A DNA stretch of 48,376 nucleotides from Pseudomonadota bacterium (GCA_015493505.1 WGDA01000129.1:1-48376); one strand, 5' to 3'; counted from the stretch's first letter, positions 16,102 to 23,926 are shown. Program-made: numbers and translations. Notes: generated by a model from the letters alone, not told the origin.

Positions 16102-17718
16102 CTTGCCTCCTTTATAAACTTTTTTTATCATCTTCAACGCTTGTAGATATCTAATCAAGAGTGCACTCTGGAGGAGAAATCGCGCTATAGCAGTATCCAA
16201 ACCTTCCTGTAACGGGTTATGCACATATTGCCCATAATTTTCATAGTAGTACATTTTAGCTACTTCCAAGAATTTTGCCACCAGAAAACTGTATTTCACG
16301 GTTCTACCAGTAAAGAGGTTCTCATAGAAATCCAGAACGTCATTGTTTAGGACTTGCCTTTGTCTCTTCCTCACCGGGAAAAGCCAAAAGATCGTTCCTA
16401 AGCTAAGATCCCATGAACCAGATTCTCCTAAGAGACGGTCACCCAAGTTCCTCATCTTGTTTCTTTCCTCAATCAGGAGATCCAAGCGAGAAGGGGGAAC
16501 GTCCTGAACTAACTTCTGAATCCTAACTTCAGCTTGACGTTTTTGAACGAAGAGGAAATTTAGTAGGAAAGAAGCCTTGTGTTCATCATAATCTTTAAAA
16601 TCCTCAAGTTTTTCTTGGAATTTGCGCCACCCATCTAAACTAGAGAGCTTCCCTAAATAGCTATTGAGGTATTTAGCCCAACCTTTGAGCCTTTCCGGCG
16701 AAAGTTCCAGATCGAGGTGGAAAGAGGGTATTACATAAACATCATTATACGCAAGGTTAGACCGCAGGTTTTTTCGAGCAAAAGTTTCACCTGCCAAAAG
16801 GGCCATGTAGCATTCCTGACAAAGGGAGTAGTTCCGGTAAAAACCTTCTTTCGCGTCCAAACCACTGGCAAATCCAATTTTATCTGTGTTGTAGAATTTA
16901 AGGAGCTTAAAGAACTTCGTATTCGCGGTGACTGGGTGAGTTCGCCCGCAGAGATGACAAACACCTGTGGGAGCATTTATAAATAGTTCTTCCACGGTCC
17001 TTTGGAAGATATATCGTTTATAGTCTGGATGAGCTGCGAGAAGCATTCCATTTATCTCCAAGGTATAAAGGGCAATATCTCCAGACTTAAGTCCAAGCTC
17101 TTTGGAAATCCAGGCAGCGAGGAACTTCTTTAACTCTGCAACTGCATCTTTGGCCTTACCTTGCTTTTGTGCTATAGAAATTAAATCATCTTTTATCGGT
17201 GCATCCTCTAACCCCATCTTTCGCAGATTCCAGAGATAACGATTTCGCCCATAGCTGCCATCTACACCAGAATTTCCGAAGATATCCTTTTTATCTCCAA
17301 GATCGATATAAAATTCATTCCTGAACTCTTGAAGCTGCATTCTAAGTTCCCCTGCTGGCAGTCTATCTTCTTTAAGTAGGTTGGGAATCGTTTGTGAAAC
17401 TAAGTATTCAAGGTGGTCTGTGGTAACGCGATCTTGATCATCATTGGCAGCTCCTGCGTTGCCTACCCAAAGGTATTTTCTAAGCTTTTCCCCATTGACT
17501 ACCCACTGGCCCTTTTTTTGATCATAATGCCCAATTTCACACGAATCGGGTTCAAGAGAAAAACAATTTATATCAATTTTTAATGTCACGAGATGGGGTG
17601 GGTTCTTTTTATTGTTTCCCCAACGCAAATCCTCCACAAGATATTCTACGAAATTTTTCTCAATTTCATCGGCAACGTTAAGCAGGTCCTTACCAATCTT
17701 TTTTATTCCTTGAATCAT
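15664..17718 (-). CDS. cas8b: Cascade large subunit Cas8b (TM1802/Csh1 family)
   Basis: 684 residues. A zinc-finger-like pair CHLCGRTH near residue 258 and LCQECYMALLAGE near residue 303 is characteristic of the TM1802/Csh1 type Cas8b. The large subunit recognises the PAM and opens the DNA. The C-terminal 145 residues are helical and correspond to the small-subunit (Cas11) part, with their own ribosome site (see next entry). Overlaps of four bases on both sides (65-residue ORF upstream, cas7 downstream) imply coupled translation. Divergence of Cas8 is typical, so subtype placement rests on the neighbouring I-B cas5/cas7 as well. Confidence 0.92.
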   Translation of the reverse strand: MIQGIKKIGKDLLNVADEIEKNFVEYLVEDLRWGNNKKNPPHLVTLKIDINCFSLEPDSCEIGHYDQKKGQWVVNGEKLRKYLWVGNAGAANDDQDRVTTDHLEYLVSQTIPNLLKEDRLPAGELRMQLQEFRNEFYIDLGDKKDIFGNSGVDGSYGRNRYLWNLRKMGLEDAPIKDDLISIAQKQGKAKDAVAELKKFLAAWISKELGLKSGDIALYTLEINGMLLAAHPDYKRYIFQRTVEELFINAPTGVCHLCGRTHPVTANTKFFKLLKFYNTDKIGFASGLDAKEGFYRNYSLCQECYMALLAGETFARKNLRSNLAYNDVYVIPSFHLDLELSPERLKGWAKYLNSYLGKLSSLDGWRKFQEKLEDFKDYDEHKASFLLNFLFVQKRQAEVRIQKLVQDVPPSRLDLLIEERNKMRNLGDRLLGESGSWDLSLGTIFWLFPVRKRQRQVLNNDVLDFYENLFTGRTVKYSFLVAKFLEVAKMYYYENYGQYVHNPLQEGLDTAIARFLLQSALLIRYLQALKMIKKVYKGGKMMNDFVAELPKDIKDYISEMSYDGPQAGLFLLGYLVGQIGIEQHTSGGKKKPILNKINFMGMSLSRLYRLSNEIFEKLEQYKVLSYNEGVFATTKALLDRNRRNWELTPQENVYYILSGYAYATWRAITGKAQKETKDSNKGGLE
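16102..16113 (-). promoter_or_regulatory. Internal ribosome binding site within cas8b
   Basis: AAAGGAGG followed by CAAG and ATGATG on the minus strand, in frame with cas8b. Complementarity to the 16S 3' end covers eight bases, stronger than the sites before most genes of this operon. Confidence 0.7.
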
Positions 17719-17912
17719 AGTTGTCTGCTCTTCTTTACAAAGTTCATTTTTATTTCGACACCCTCGAAGGGATCCTTCGGGGGGAATACGCCAAGAGTCC
17801 TGGCCTTCTGAAGCAGGGCATTCAGGATTTTATACTTCTGCTCGATCGTAAGTTCCTCCTTCCGGGCAAACTCCCGCTCGAACCGGCGACATTTCAGTTT
17901 ATCCCTGATCAT
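17715..17912 (-). CDS. Uncharacterised 65-residue protein inside the cas operon
   Basis: The ATG overlaps the 3' end of cas6 by 14 bases and the stop overlaps the cas8b start by four (ATGA), so the ORF sits as a regular cistron of the operon. The protein is highly charged: a basic N-terminus (MIRDKLKCRRFEREFARKEE), a helix TIEQKYKILNALLQKARTLG, then FPPKDPFEGVEIKMNF and a basic end. No domain is recognised and there is no signal or membrane segment. It is too short for a usual Cas11. It may be a small Cascade- or crRNA-associated protein, or an unrelated passenger; the double overlap argues that it is translated. Confidence 0.65.
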   Translation of the reverse strand: MIRDKLKCRRFEREFARKEELTIEQKYKILNALLQKARTLGVFPPKDPFEGVEIKMNFVKKSRQL

Positions 17913-18678
17913 TTCCGCCGTTCTCTCTTCTTTTCATTACCTCTACCATCCCGAATCCCTGGCTGTTTTTGGCACCGAGGCCGGCATCCATCGCCATGGA
18001 GAGGTATGGTTCCGGCATGTTGAGCTCATAAATCCCCCGCCACCCCTTGATGATTGTGTTCTTGTATTTGAGAATCGCGAGATGACGTGTGTTGACGTGA
18101 ACAGGGCGAATGGAGGCACCGTCGGGTTCTGGAATCTCCACGGCGCTATTGTGAAAGGCCTGCAATTTCTTAGAGAGGTTTTTGAGAATCAGGGTATTAA
18201 ACTCCGGTTCCTGGGGGGAGTAATAGTAGGTTTTCCTCCTCTTTTCCGGTGTGTAAAGGGTGGAATACACAGTAATGGGGGAGAGGACACGGACCCGGAC
18301 GGGTGATTTTAACGGCCGGTTCATCATGACTTCCACGGAGACCAATTCGCAGGTATTACGCCCCAGCCGGATAACGGACTCCTTGACCAGGTGCGTGGCG
18401 AAGGATTCCAGGATATCCTTGTTAGGCGAGCTTACCCATAGCTTGACGAGGCCGGAAAAGCTTATCTCTCCGTTTTTAATTCTGTATTTTCCCTGGAGGC
18501 GGGAGAAGGTAAAGAGCCTGAACCTCCTTTTTCCCTGTTCATAGCCGGCTCCATGCAGCCAGTCCGCCAGAGTTTTCGACAGGTGGCGATAGATCATTCC
18601 CTGGATTTTTTCATTATAGTGGATGGGGAGAGATATTGATTGCTCTCTCTTACCAATAAATGTAATGGCTATCCTCAT
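17899..18678 (-). CDS. cas6: CRISPR RNA endonuclease Cas6
   Basis: 259 residues. Two RAMP-type halves end in the glycine-rich C-terminal motif GLGAKNSQGFGMVE near residue 235, diagnostic of Cas6. A His in LPIHYNEKIQGMIYRHLS near residue 20-30 is in the region of the usual catalytic His. Cas6 cuts the repeat RNA to leave the ATTGAAAC handle seen in this array. It is the first gene of the operon, about 130 nt downstream of the predicted transcription start; the ribosome site is weak. Confidence 0.93.
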   Translation of the reverse strand: MRIAITFIGKREQSISLPIHYNEKIQGMIYRHLSKTLADWLHGAGYEQGKRRFRLFTFSRLQGKYRIKNGEISFSGLVKLWVSSPNKDILESFATHLVKESVIRLGRNTCELVSVEVMMNRPLKSPVRVRVLSPITVYSTLYTPEKRRKTYYYSPQEPEFNTLILKNLSKKLQAFHNSAVEIPEPDGASIRPVHVNTRHLAILKYKNTIIKGWRGIYELNMPEPYLSMAMDAGLGAKNSQGFGMVEVMKRRENGGNDQG

Positions 18679-19209
18679 GCGCGTTTGCCTGGATTAACAG
18701 GAGAACAGTGGACATTCGAGTTATTGTGTTTTGTAATAGCCTTTGATTTTAAGCGATTATACATCAGCGTTTGTCCTGAAATCGCAAAAGTTGATTATAT
18801 ATTGTTAATTGAATATTATATCATAAACTTATAAATTTGTCAAGATGCCTCGCTGGCAAGCTAACTATTTAAAAGGGTAAAGGGGAAAAGCCTGTCTTTG
18901 TGCCCCGCCACAAACAGGATAACTGTTTATTTTCATTATTATATTTATCCTTTCTTTGCGGCTTTGAGGCCTTGCGCGAAGCCTATGTTTTTTGTTTTTT
19001 CAATCCGATTTCATCTGCGCAATCTGCGGATAACTGATCACCTATCACACATCACCCCAGCGGAATCCGCCTCTGGCTGACTGCTGCGCAGTATTTTACG
19101 GGGTAAATTTTGAACATAGAACGTCGAACGTTGAACTTTTCGCTCAGTCCTCAGCCTGCCTCGTTGAATTGAATCCTCCTCAGGGAGGCCACCTGGAGTC
19201 CTTTTCCCT
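18679..19209. other. Non-coding stretch between cas6 and the toxin gene
   Basis: Contains the cas promoter and its leader, then fragments of the dispersed repeat language: CATCTGCGCAATCTGCGG near 19012, CGGAATCCGCC near 19062, GGGGTAAA near 19099, and GAACGTCGAACGTTGAAC near 19116-19137. A small hairpin CCTCC-TCAG-GGAGG lies at 19175-19188, downstream of the toxin gene, without a T run. No gene is supported. Confidence 0.6.
18815..18843 (-). promoter_or_regulatory. Consensus sigma-70 promoter of the cas operon
   Basis: On the minus strand TTGACA (18838-18843), 17 bp, TATAAT (18815-18820): a perfect match to the housekeeping consensus in an AT-rich region. Transcription would begin near 18808 and leave a 5' leader of roughly 130 nt before cas6. 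No operator-like palindrome was noticed over the boxes. Confidence 0.8.
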
Positions 19210-19596
19210 TTACCCTTTCTTATAGGCCGGTTCGATGCCCTTCAGCATAGGGTAATGCTTCGTGTTCAGGGTCTTAAGCTCCGCGTTCTCCATTTCAGCG
19301 GTCGCTGCCAAAATGGCATCGGCAAGCCCCACCCCATGGGATTTGCCATAATCGCGTTTATAGAGTCCTCCCGCTTTGGCTATCTCCGCGCTCACCGGCA
19401 CAACACGAAAGAGTGAAACAAAGTTCTCCAGGACGCGGAGTTCCGCGTCTCCTTTCACGCCGGCATACAGCTCCGCAACAACGATGGATGACAGGATGAT
19501 CCTGTGAGCGTGGGCATTGACGAAGTCCACCGCCTTGTCGAACCCTCGGAGAAAATCAACGAGAACATCCGTGTCCGGCAGGATTTCCCTGAACAT
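19210..19596 (-). CDS. PIN-domain toxin (VapC-like)
   Basis: 128 residues from ATG 19596, two bases after the antitoxin stop and with AGGA upstream; the ATG six codons earlier lies inside the antitoxin gene. Acidic PIN residues are visible: Asp in LPDTDVLVDFLRG, Glu in VVAELYAG, and Asp in GLADAILAATAE. VapC toxins are ribonucleases that cut tRNA or rRNA loops and are neutralised by the partner. The domain is complete, so the toxin is probably active. Location beside the cas promoter may be chance or may stabilise the island. Confidence 0.88.
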   Translation of the reverse strand: MFREILPDTDVLVDFLRGFDKAVDFVNAHAHRIILSSIVVAELYAGVKGDAELRVLENFVSLFRVVPVSAEIAKAGGLYKRDYGKSHGVGLADAILAATAEMENAELKTLNTKHYPMLKGIEPAYKKG

Positions 19597-19598
19597 GG

Positions 19599-19832
19599 TC
19601 AATTCCTGTCCCATTCGGCCCGCATTGCCTGAAAGTCAGGAAGATCCTTCCGGTCCTTCCATATTCCGGCGGCTTCGCGCAGCACGGCCTCCCGTCGACT
19701 GCTGCTCACTTGTTCGATCAGGCGATCCACAGCCTCCCGTATGAGTTCACTCTGTTTTTTCCCAAGGATTTTAGAAAGTTCTGCCAGTTCGGCACGTTGA
19801 CGAGCCGTAAGATATATTTGCGTTCTTATCAT
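19599..19832 (-). CDS. Ribbon-helix-helix antitoxin (VapB-like)
   Basis: 77 residues from ATG 19832, which has GGGAGG five bases upstream; a longer reading from 19856 would start inside the operator and promoter. The N-terminal strand IRTQIYLTARQRAELAELS and helices KKQSELIREAVDRLIEQ form a CopG/Arc-type DNA-binding domain. The C-terminal part (AAGIWKDRKDLPDFQAMRAEW) is the probable toxin-binding tail. It precedes the PIN toxin with a two-base gap, and likely represses its own promoter through the inverted repeat just upstream. Confidence 0.88.
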   Translation of the reverse strand: MIRTQIYLTARQRAELAELSKILGKKQSELIREAVDRLIEQVSSSRREAVLREAAGIWKDRKDLPDFQAMRAEWDRN

Positions 19833-19845
19833 CACAACCTCCCAT

Positions 19846-19888
19846 GATGTATACACCTGTATTATACATCACATAGGCTCTACGTCAA
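19846..19888 (-). promoter_or_regulatory. Toxin-antitoxin promoter with overlapping operator
   Basis: Minus strand: TTGACG (19883-19888), 16 bp, TATAAT (19861-19866). A perfect inverted repeat GATGTATA / TATACATC (19846-19853 and 19863-19870, nine bases apart) covers the -10 box and the start site. This is the classic layout for autorepression by an RHH antitoxin. Confidence 0.8.
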
Positions 19889-20325
19889 GCTCAAGATATT
19901 TTCCATTCAAGTTGCCTTTCTTGTACGGATGACCTCAAGATCAAGTGTGCTGTCAAGGATAGAGTTTGGCATTCTATTAAACTTGGGAAAAAGAGGGGAC
20001 GCTCAGAAAAATCATAAGTTTCTAACCCCGTCAATCCTGTTTATCCTGTCAAAAAATCATTGGCTTTTGATCTTTGTCTTTCCACCCCTGTGAAATCCGC
20101 CCCAGTACGATCTTCCGGACCTACGGGGTAAACTTTTCACTTCTCACTATTCACTGTTCTTAATCTGCGTCTATCCGCGTTAATCTGTGGCTAAAGTTTC
20201 TCGATCCGTGTCTATCTGTGTAACTCCGTGCCCCATGCCAATTGGATGTAGCAGCATTTCCCATCATAATTTCCCCCCAGGGAATTGACACTTTTCCGCC
20301 TGTTATGTTAGAAAGGGTCGCGCGT
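19871..20325. other. Non-coding stretch with the right border repeat
   Basis: Between the toxin-antitoxin operator and tRNA-Ser(CGA). It holds the right composite repeat (19981-20193) and, near 20194-20240, more ATCCGTGTCTATCTGTG-type phrases. A TTGACA box at 20285-20290 may belong to the tRNA promoter; the -10 is not obvious. No gene is supported. Confidence 0.6.
19981..20193 (-). repeat. Composite border repeat, right copy (inverted relative to 7978-8230)
   Basis: Read on the minus strand it gives, in order, AGCCACAGATTAACGCGG, GAACAGTGAATAGTG, GTTTACCCC, a short filler, GGCGGATTTCACAG, GTGGAAAGACAAAG, CCAATGATTTTTTGACAGG and TTAGAAACTTATGATT. On the plus strand GGGGACGCTCA at 19996-20006 resembles the end of the ATPase gene (GGGAACGCTCA). 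Confidence 0.8.
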
Positions 20326-20417
<92 letters not shown>

Positions 20418-20433
20418 TGACAACGCAAGGTTC

Positions 20434-20457
20434 ACATCTGTCAGGGATGTGATATAA
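20434..20457 (+). promoter_or_regulatory. Putative promoter of tRNA-Ser (GGA)
   Basis: TTCACA, 16 bp, then a perfect TATAAT (about 20452-20457) lies 14 bases before the second serine tRNA. The -35 box is 5/6 consensus. Confidence 0.5.
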
Positions 20458-20471
20458 TGAACGAGAAGTGA

Positions 20472-20565
20472 GGAGAGATGTCCGAGCTGGCCGAAGGAGC
20501 ACGATTGGAAATCGTGTGTACCCCCACAAGGGGTACCGAGGGTTCGAATCCCTCTCTCTCCGCCA
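20472..20565 (+). tRNA. tRNA-Ser (GGA)
   Basis: 94 bases with encoded CCA. The acceptor stem is identical to the preceding tRNA-Ser; the anticodon loop TTGGAAA in a stem ACGAT/ATCGT gives anticodon GGA, and the long variable arm (TACCCCCACAAGGGGTA) is that of a serine tRNA. It lies 54 bases after the first one. Confidence 0.96.
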
Positions 20566-20587
20566 TAGGTTTTTCAGGGTGAACGGC

Positions 20588-20695
20588 CTGGATAGTCGGG
20601 TCCCGCGCAACACAAACCCGCAAACCCCGTCAGGTCCGGAAGGAAGCAGCGGTAGTGGGACCTTGTGTGTGCCGCGGGGGTGCCTGACTATCCAG
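20588..20695 (+). ncRNA. ffs: Signal recognition particle RNA, small bacterial type (4.5S)
   Basis: The universally conserved domain IV core GTCAGGTCCGGAAGGAAGC followed by AGCGG is at 20629-20653. The ends CTGGATAGTC (20588-20597) and GACTATCCAG (20686-20695) pair to close a long hairpin. The transcript joins Ffh to target membrane proteins to FtsY. The gene lies between tRNA-Ser and dnaX, an order shared by many proteobacteria. Exact ends are estimated from the outer stem. Confidence 0.93.
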
Positions 20696-20723
20696 TCGGT
20701 TTTCCCTTTCCACGGATAATCCC

Positions 20724-22391
20724 ATGTCCTACCTCATCCTCGCGAGAAAATGGCGCCCACAAACCTTTGAAGAGGTGGTCGGCCAACAGGCCATCACGAA
20801 AACGCTGCGGAACGCCCTGCGGCAGAATCGTGTGGCGCACGCCCTTCTCTTCTGCGGCCCCAGGGGCGTCGGGAAAACCTCCGTGGCCCGTATCCTCGCC
20901 AAGGCGCTGAACTGCGTGAACGGTCCCACGTCGGAACCGTGTGGCGAGTGTCCCGCGTGCCGCGAGATCGCCCACGGCACGAACCTGGACATTCACGAGA
21001 TCGACGGCGCGTCGAACAACGGGGTGGACGAGATTCGGAAACTGAAAGAGACCGTCGCTTACCTTCCCGTCAGCGTCCGCACCAAGGTTTATATCATCGA
21101 TGAGGTCCACATGCTGTCAAAAGGGGCGTTCAACGCCCTGCTGAAAACATTGGAGGAACCCCCGGAACACGTGGTCTTTATCCTCGCCACCACGGAGCCC
21201 CACAAAATCCCCATGACGATCATCTCTCGCTGCCAGCGGTACGATTTTCGGCGCGTTCCCTTTCAGGAGATGGTCGCGCACCTTCAAAAAATCGTCCAGC
21301 AGGAAGGCTATGAAGCGGATGAAAAGGCGCTGATGCTGGTCGCGCGGGAGGCAACAGGAAGCCTCCGGGACGCCGAGGTGGTACTGGATCAGCTTCTCCT
21401 CATCGCTGAAAGCAAGAAAATCACCATGGAAGACGCCCGCTCTGTCCTTTCGGTGGTGGACAGCTCCGTCATGATGCAGATGCTGGACACGATTATAGGG
21501 CGCGATCCTGAAACGCTCCTGACCCTGATTCACCAACTGGTGGACGCCGGCACGGACCTTTCCTATTTTTACCGATCTTTTCTCCAGTTTCTCCATGACC
21601 TGCTCCTCTTGAAGGCGTCGGGAGACCGGGAGGTGACCATGGAGCGGGGAGAAGAGGAGATCACCCAGATGCGGGAAAGGGCGGGACAGGTCACCCTCGA
21701 GCAGATTGAGCAGTGGATTCACATCCTGCATGAGAGAGAACGGTTTATCCTGCAGAGTGAATTCGCGCGCATCGGCCTGGAGGCTGCCCTCCTCAGGATG
21801 GTGCACCTGAATCAGGCCATCTCCATCAACGCCCTGATCCAGAGGCTGGAAAGCCAGATCGGGAACCAGGCGGCGTCCCTCATGGCTCGGCCACCGCGCC
21901 CGGTGGACCGAAAAGAGCCCCCCCGGCAGAAACCGGCCACGGCCTCCACTGCCGCACCGGAACCACCCGCTGAAACACACAATCCCACCCCAGAAGGTTC
22001 GGGAGACACCCTACTGGAAGATTTTATCCAGTTTGTCAAAAAGAAGGCCATGGCCCTTTCCGTCCAGCTCGCTGAAGCCACGGGCTTCAGGTGGAAGGGA
22101 ACCGTGGCCGAAATCCTCTTCCCACCCCAGTCTTTTTCCCTAAAGCTTCTTCAAAACCCGGAAAAGGAAGAGCAGATCAAGGGCTACCTGGAGCAGTTCT
22201 CCGGCAGAGAGATTACACGGGTAATCTGCCGGGAGGGAGATGCCCCAAAAGCGGCACCGGCACAATCGGCTCCGCGTGAAAAGAAAAAAGGGCTGCGGGA
22301 TCACCCGGCTGTCAGGGACACTCTCGGCATCCTGGGTGGCCAACTTGTTGAAATCAGACCTATTAAAAAGGAACCAAAGGAGGAAACATGA
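20724..22391 (+). CDS. dnaX: DNA polymerase III subunits gamma/tau
   Basis: 555 residues. Starts MSYLILARKWRPQTFEEVVG. Walker A GPRGVGKTSVARILAKAL near residue 45, the zinc module C-x8-CGECPAC near residues 64-79, Walker B VYIIDEVHML near residue 120, and sensor ILATTEPHKIP are all present. A Pro/Ala-rich linker at about 395-430 precedes the tau-type C-terminal domain. It is the clamp-loader motor of the replisome. The stop overlaps the start of ybaB (ATGA). Confidence 0.97.
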   Translation: MSYLILARKWRPQTFEEVVGQQAITKTLRNALRQNRVAHALLFCGPRGVGKTSVARILAKALNCVNGPTSEPCGECPACREIAHGTNLDIHEIDGASNNGVDEIRKLKETVAYLPVSVRTKVYIIDEVHMLSKGAFNALLKTLEEPPEHVVFILATTEPHKIPMTIISRCQRYDFRRVPFQEMVAHLQKIVQQEGYEADEKALMLVAREATGSLRDAEVVLDQLLLIAESKKITMEDARSVLSVVDSSVMMQMLDTIIGRDPETLLTLIHQLVDAGTDLSYFYRSFLQFLHDLLLLKASGDREVTMERGEEEITQMRERAGQVTLEQIEQWIHILHERERFILQSEFARIGLEAALLRMVHLNQAISINALIQRLESQIGNQAASLMARPPRPVDRKEPPRQKPATASTAAPEPPAETHNPTPEGSGDTLLEDFIQFVKKKAMALSVQLAEATGFRWKGTVAEILFPPQSFSLKLLQNPEKEEQIKGYLEQFSGREITRVICREGDAPKAAPAQSAPREKKKGLRDHPAVRDTLGILGGQLVEIRPIKKEPKEET

Positions 22392-22702
22392 GCCCCAAGC
22401 TGACGGATATCATGAAACAGGCCCAGAAAATGCAGGCCAAGATGGCCCAGCTCCAAGAGGAGCTGGCTGAAAGAACCGTTGAATCCACCTCGGGAGGAGG
22501 GATGGTCCGGGTGCAGGTCAACGGCCGGCAGGAGGTCCTCTCCATCGTCATCGAGCCGGATGTGGTGGACCCCGAGGATGTGGAGATGCTCCAGGACCTG
22601 ATTGTGGCCGCCGTCAACGACGCCCTGCGCAAGTCCCAGGAGATGATGGCGGAGGAGATGAAGAAACTGACCGGCGGTATGTCCATCCCCGGGCTTTTTT
22701 AA
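22388..22702 (+). CDS. ybaB: YbaB/EbfC nucleoid-associated protein
   Basis: 104 residues, usual size. The N-terminal helix TDIMKQAQKMQAKMAQLQEE and the VESTSGGGMVRVQVNG strand region match YbaB/EbfC. The dimer binds DNA. It lies between dnaX and recR, its near-universal position, and overlaps dnaX by four bases. Confidence 0.95.
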   Translation: MSPKLTDIMKQAQKMQAKMAQLQEELAERTVESTSGGGMVRVQVNGRQEVLSIVIEPDVVDPEDVEMLQDLIVAAVNDALRKSQEMMAEEMKKLTGGMSIPGLF

Positions 22703-22711
22703 GGTGTTCGG

Positions 22712-23311
22712 TTGGAACCATATCCCAAATCGATTGTCAGGCTGATCAACCTGTTGAGCGAGCTTCCCGGCATTGGCCGCAAAAGCGCCACGCGGATGGC
22801 GTTCCACATCCTGCACGCGCCGAAGACCTATGGAGAGAATCTCTCTGACGCCATCCGGGCCGTCAAGGAGACGCTGCGGCTGTGTGAAAGATGTTTCAAT
22901 CTTTCTGACGACCCCCTGTGCGCCATCTGCCGCAGCCCAAAGCGGGACAGCCAGGTGCTCTGCGTGGTGGAAACGCCCAGTGACCTGATCGCCATCGAGC
23001 AGACGGGAGCCTTTCACGGGCTGTATCATGTCTTGCATGGCAGCATCGACCCGATTCAGGGGATGGGGCCGGAAAAGCTGAAAATCGCCGCGCTGACAGA
23101 GCGGGTCAAGCGGGAGCCCATCCGGGAAATCATCCTCGCTACCAACCCCAACGCCAGCGGGACGGCTACGGCCCTCTATTTGAGAAAGCTCCTTCAGCCC
23201 CTGGGCGTCCGGCTGACCCGACTTGCCCAAGGTATTCCTGTAGGGGGTGACATCGAGTTCGTCGATTCACAAACGCTGGTCGCCTCTCTCAAACAGCGCC
23301 TGGAATTCTGA
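22712..23311 (+). CDS. recR: Recombination mediator RecR
   Basis: 199 residues. Starts at a TTG with AAGGTG five bases upstream (LEPYPKSIVRLINLLSELPG). Helix-hairpin-helix LPGIGRKSATRMAFHI near residue 18, zinc-finger CERCFNLSDDPLCAIC near residue 56, and the Toprim segment VVETPSDLIAIEQTG near residue 80 are visible. RecR acts with RecO/RecF to load RecA on SSB-coated gaps. Confidence 0.96.
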   Translation: MEPYPKSIVRLINLLSELPGIGRKSATRMAFHILHAPKTYGENLSDAIRAVKETLRLCERCFNLSDDPLCAICRSPKRDSQVLCVVETPSDLIAIEQTGAFHGLYHVLHGSIDPIQGMGPEKLKIAALTERVKREPIREIILATNPNASGTATALYLRKLLQPLGVRLTRLAQGIPVGGDIEFVDSQTLVASLKQRLEF

Positions 23312-23335
23312 ATCTTTTTCCTTTTTACGAAGCTG

Positions 23336-23737
23336 TTATTTTTCCTTCAGCAAATCCCTGATCTCTGTCAGCAGGACCTCTTCTTTCGGTGGGGCAGGAG
23401 GCGCCGCGGGTGCTTCCTCTTCCTTCCGCTTGAGGGAATTCATCGCCTTGATCATCAGGAAGATGGCAAAGGCCACAATCACGAAATCGATGACTGTCTG
23501 GATGAATACCCCATACCGCAATGTCACGGCCGGTGTCTTGCCCACCGCCTCCTTGATGGTCCAGGACAGGCTGGAAAAATCCACCCCGCCGAGGATCGCC
23601 CCGATCGGCGGCATCAGGACATCTTTGACAAACGATGAAACAATCTTGCCAAACGCCGCGCCAATGACGATACCAACCGCCATGTCGACGACATTCCCCC
23701 TCATCGCGAATTCCTTGAATTCCTTCATCACCCCCAT
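23336..23737 (-). CDS. mscL: Large-conductance mechanosensitive channel
   Basis: 133 residues. Starts [20 protein letters not shown], then TM1 [17 protein letters not shown], a periplasmic loop, TM2 [16 protein letters not shown] and a cytoplasmic tail rich in Ala/Pro before the end helix [10 protein letters not shown]. Opens under membrane tension to release solutes on osmotic downshock. AGGAGGAGG lies seven bases before the ATG. The gene converges with recR and diverges from the SAM hydrolase gene. Confidence 0.96.
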   Translation of the reverse strand: MGVMKEFKEFAMRGNVVDMAVGIVIGAAFGKIVSSFVKDVLMPPIGAILGGVDFSSLSWTIKEAVGKTPAVTLRYGVFIQTVIDFVIVAFAIFLMIKAMNSLKRKEEEAPAAPPAPPKEEVLLTEIRDLLKEK

Positions 23738-23897
23738 AAGGCACCTCCTCCTGTTTTGCCCTTACCTTTTCACAAAAAATACAGTTTGTCAAAGAAACAA
23801 TAACCGTTACGTGTTTATTTTTATTTAACATCTTTCCCGTGTTTTCTCTACCTCGGCGTTTGGATAGGCTTACGCCGGAGCGGCGGAAAGGCGAGTA

Positions 23898-23926
23898 TTG
23901 ACACACCCGCGCGAGTCTGTTATTGC
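23898..23926 (+). promoter_or_regulatory. Putative promoter of the SAM hydrolase gene
   Basis: TTGACA (23898-23903), 17 bp, TATTGC (23921-23926), about 50 bases before the likely start codon. The TTG that opens the longer reading frame is the -35 box itself, which supports the shorter start. Confidence 0.4.

Noticed and set aside
19175-19188. Hairpin CCTCC-TCAG-GGAGG as terminator of the toxin gene
   Set aside because: Only five pairs and no T run on the minus strand.
22037-22043. CAAAAAG as a possible programmed frameshift site in dnaX
   Set aside because: It does not satisfy the X-XXY-YYZ pattern and no adjoining hairpin was evident; the A-rich run near 22277 is in the wrong phase as well.
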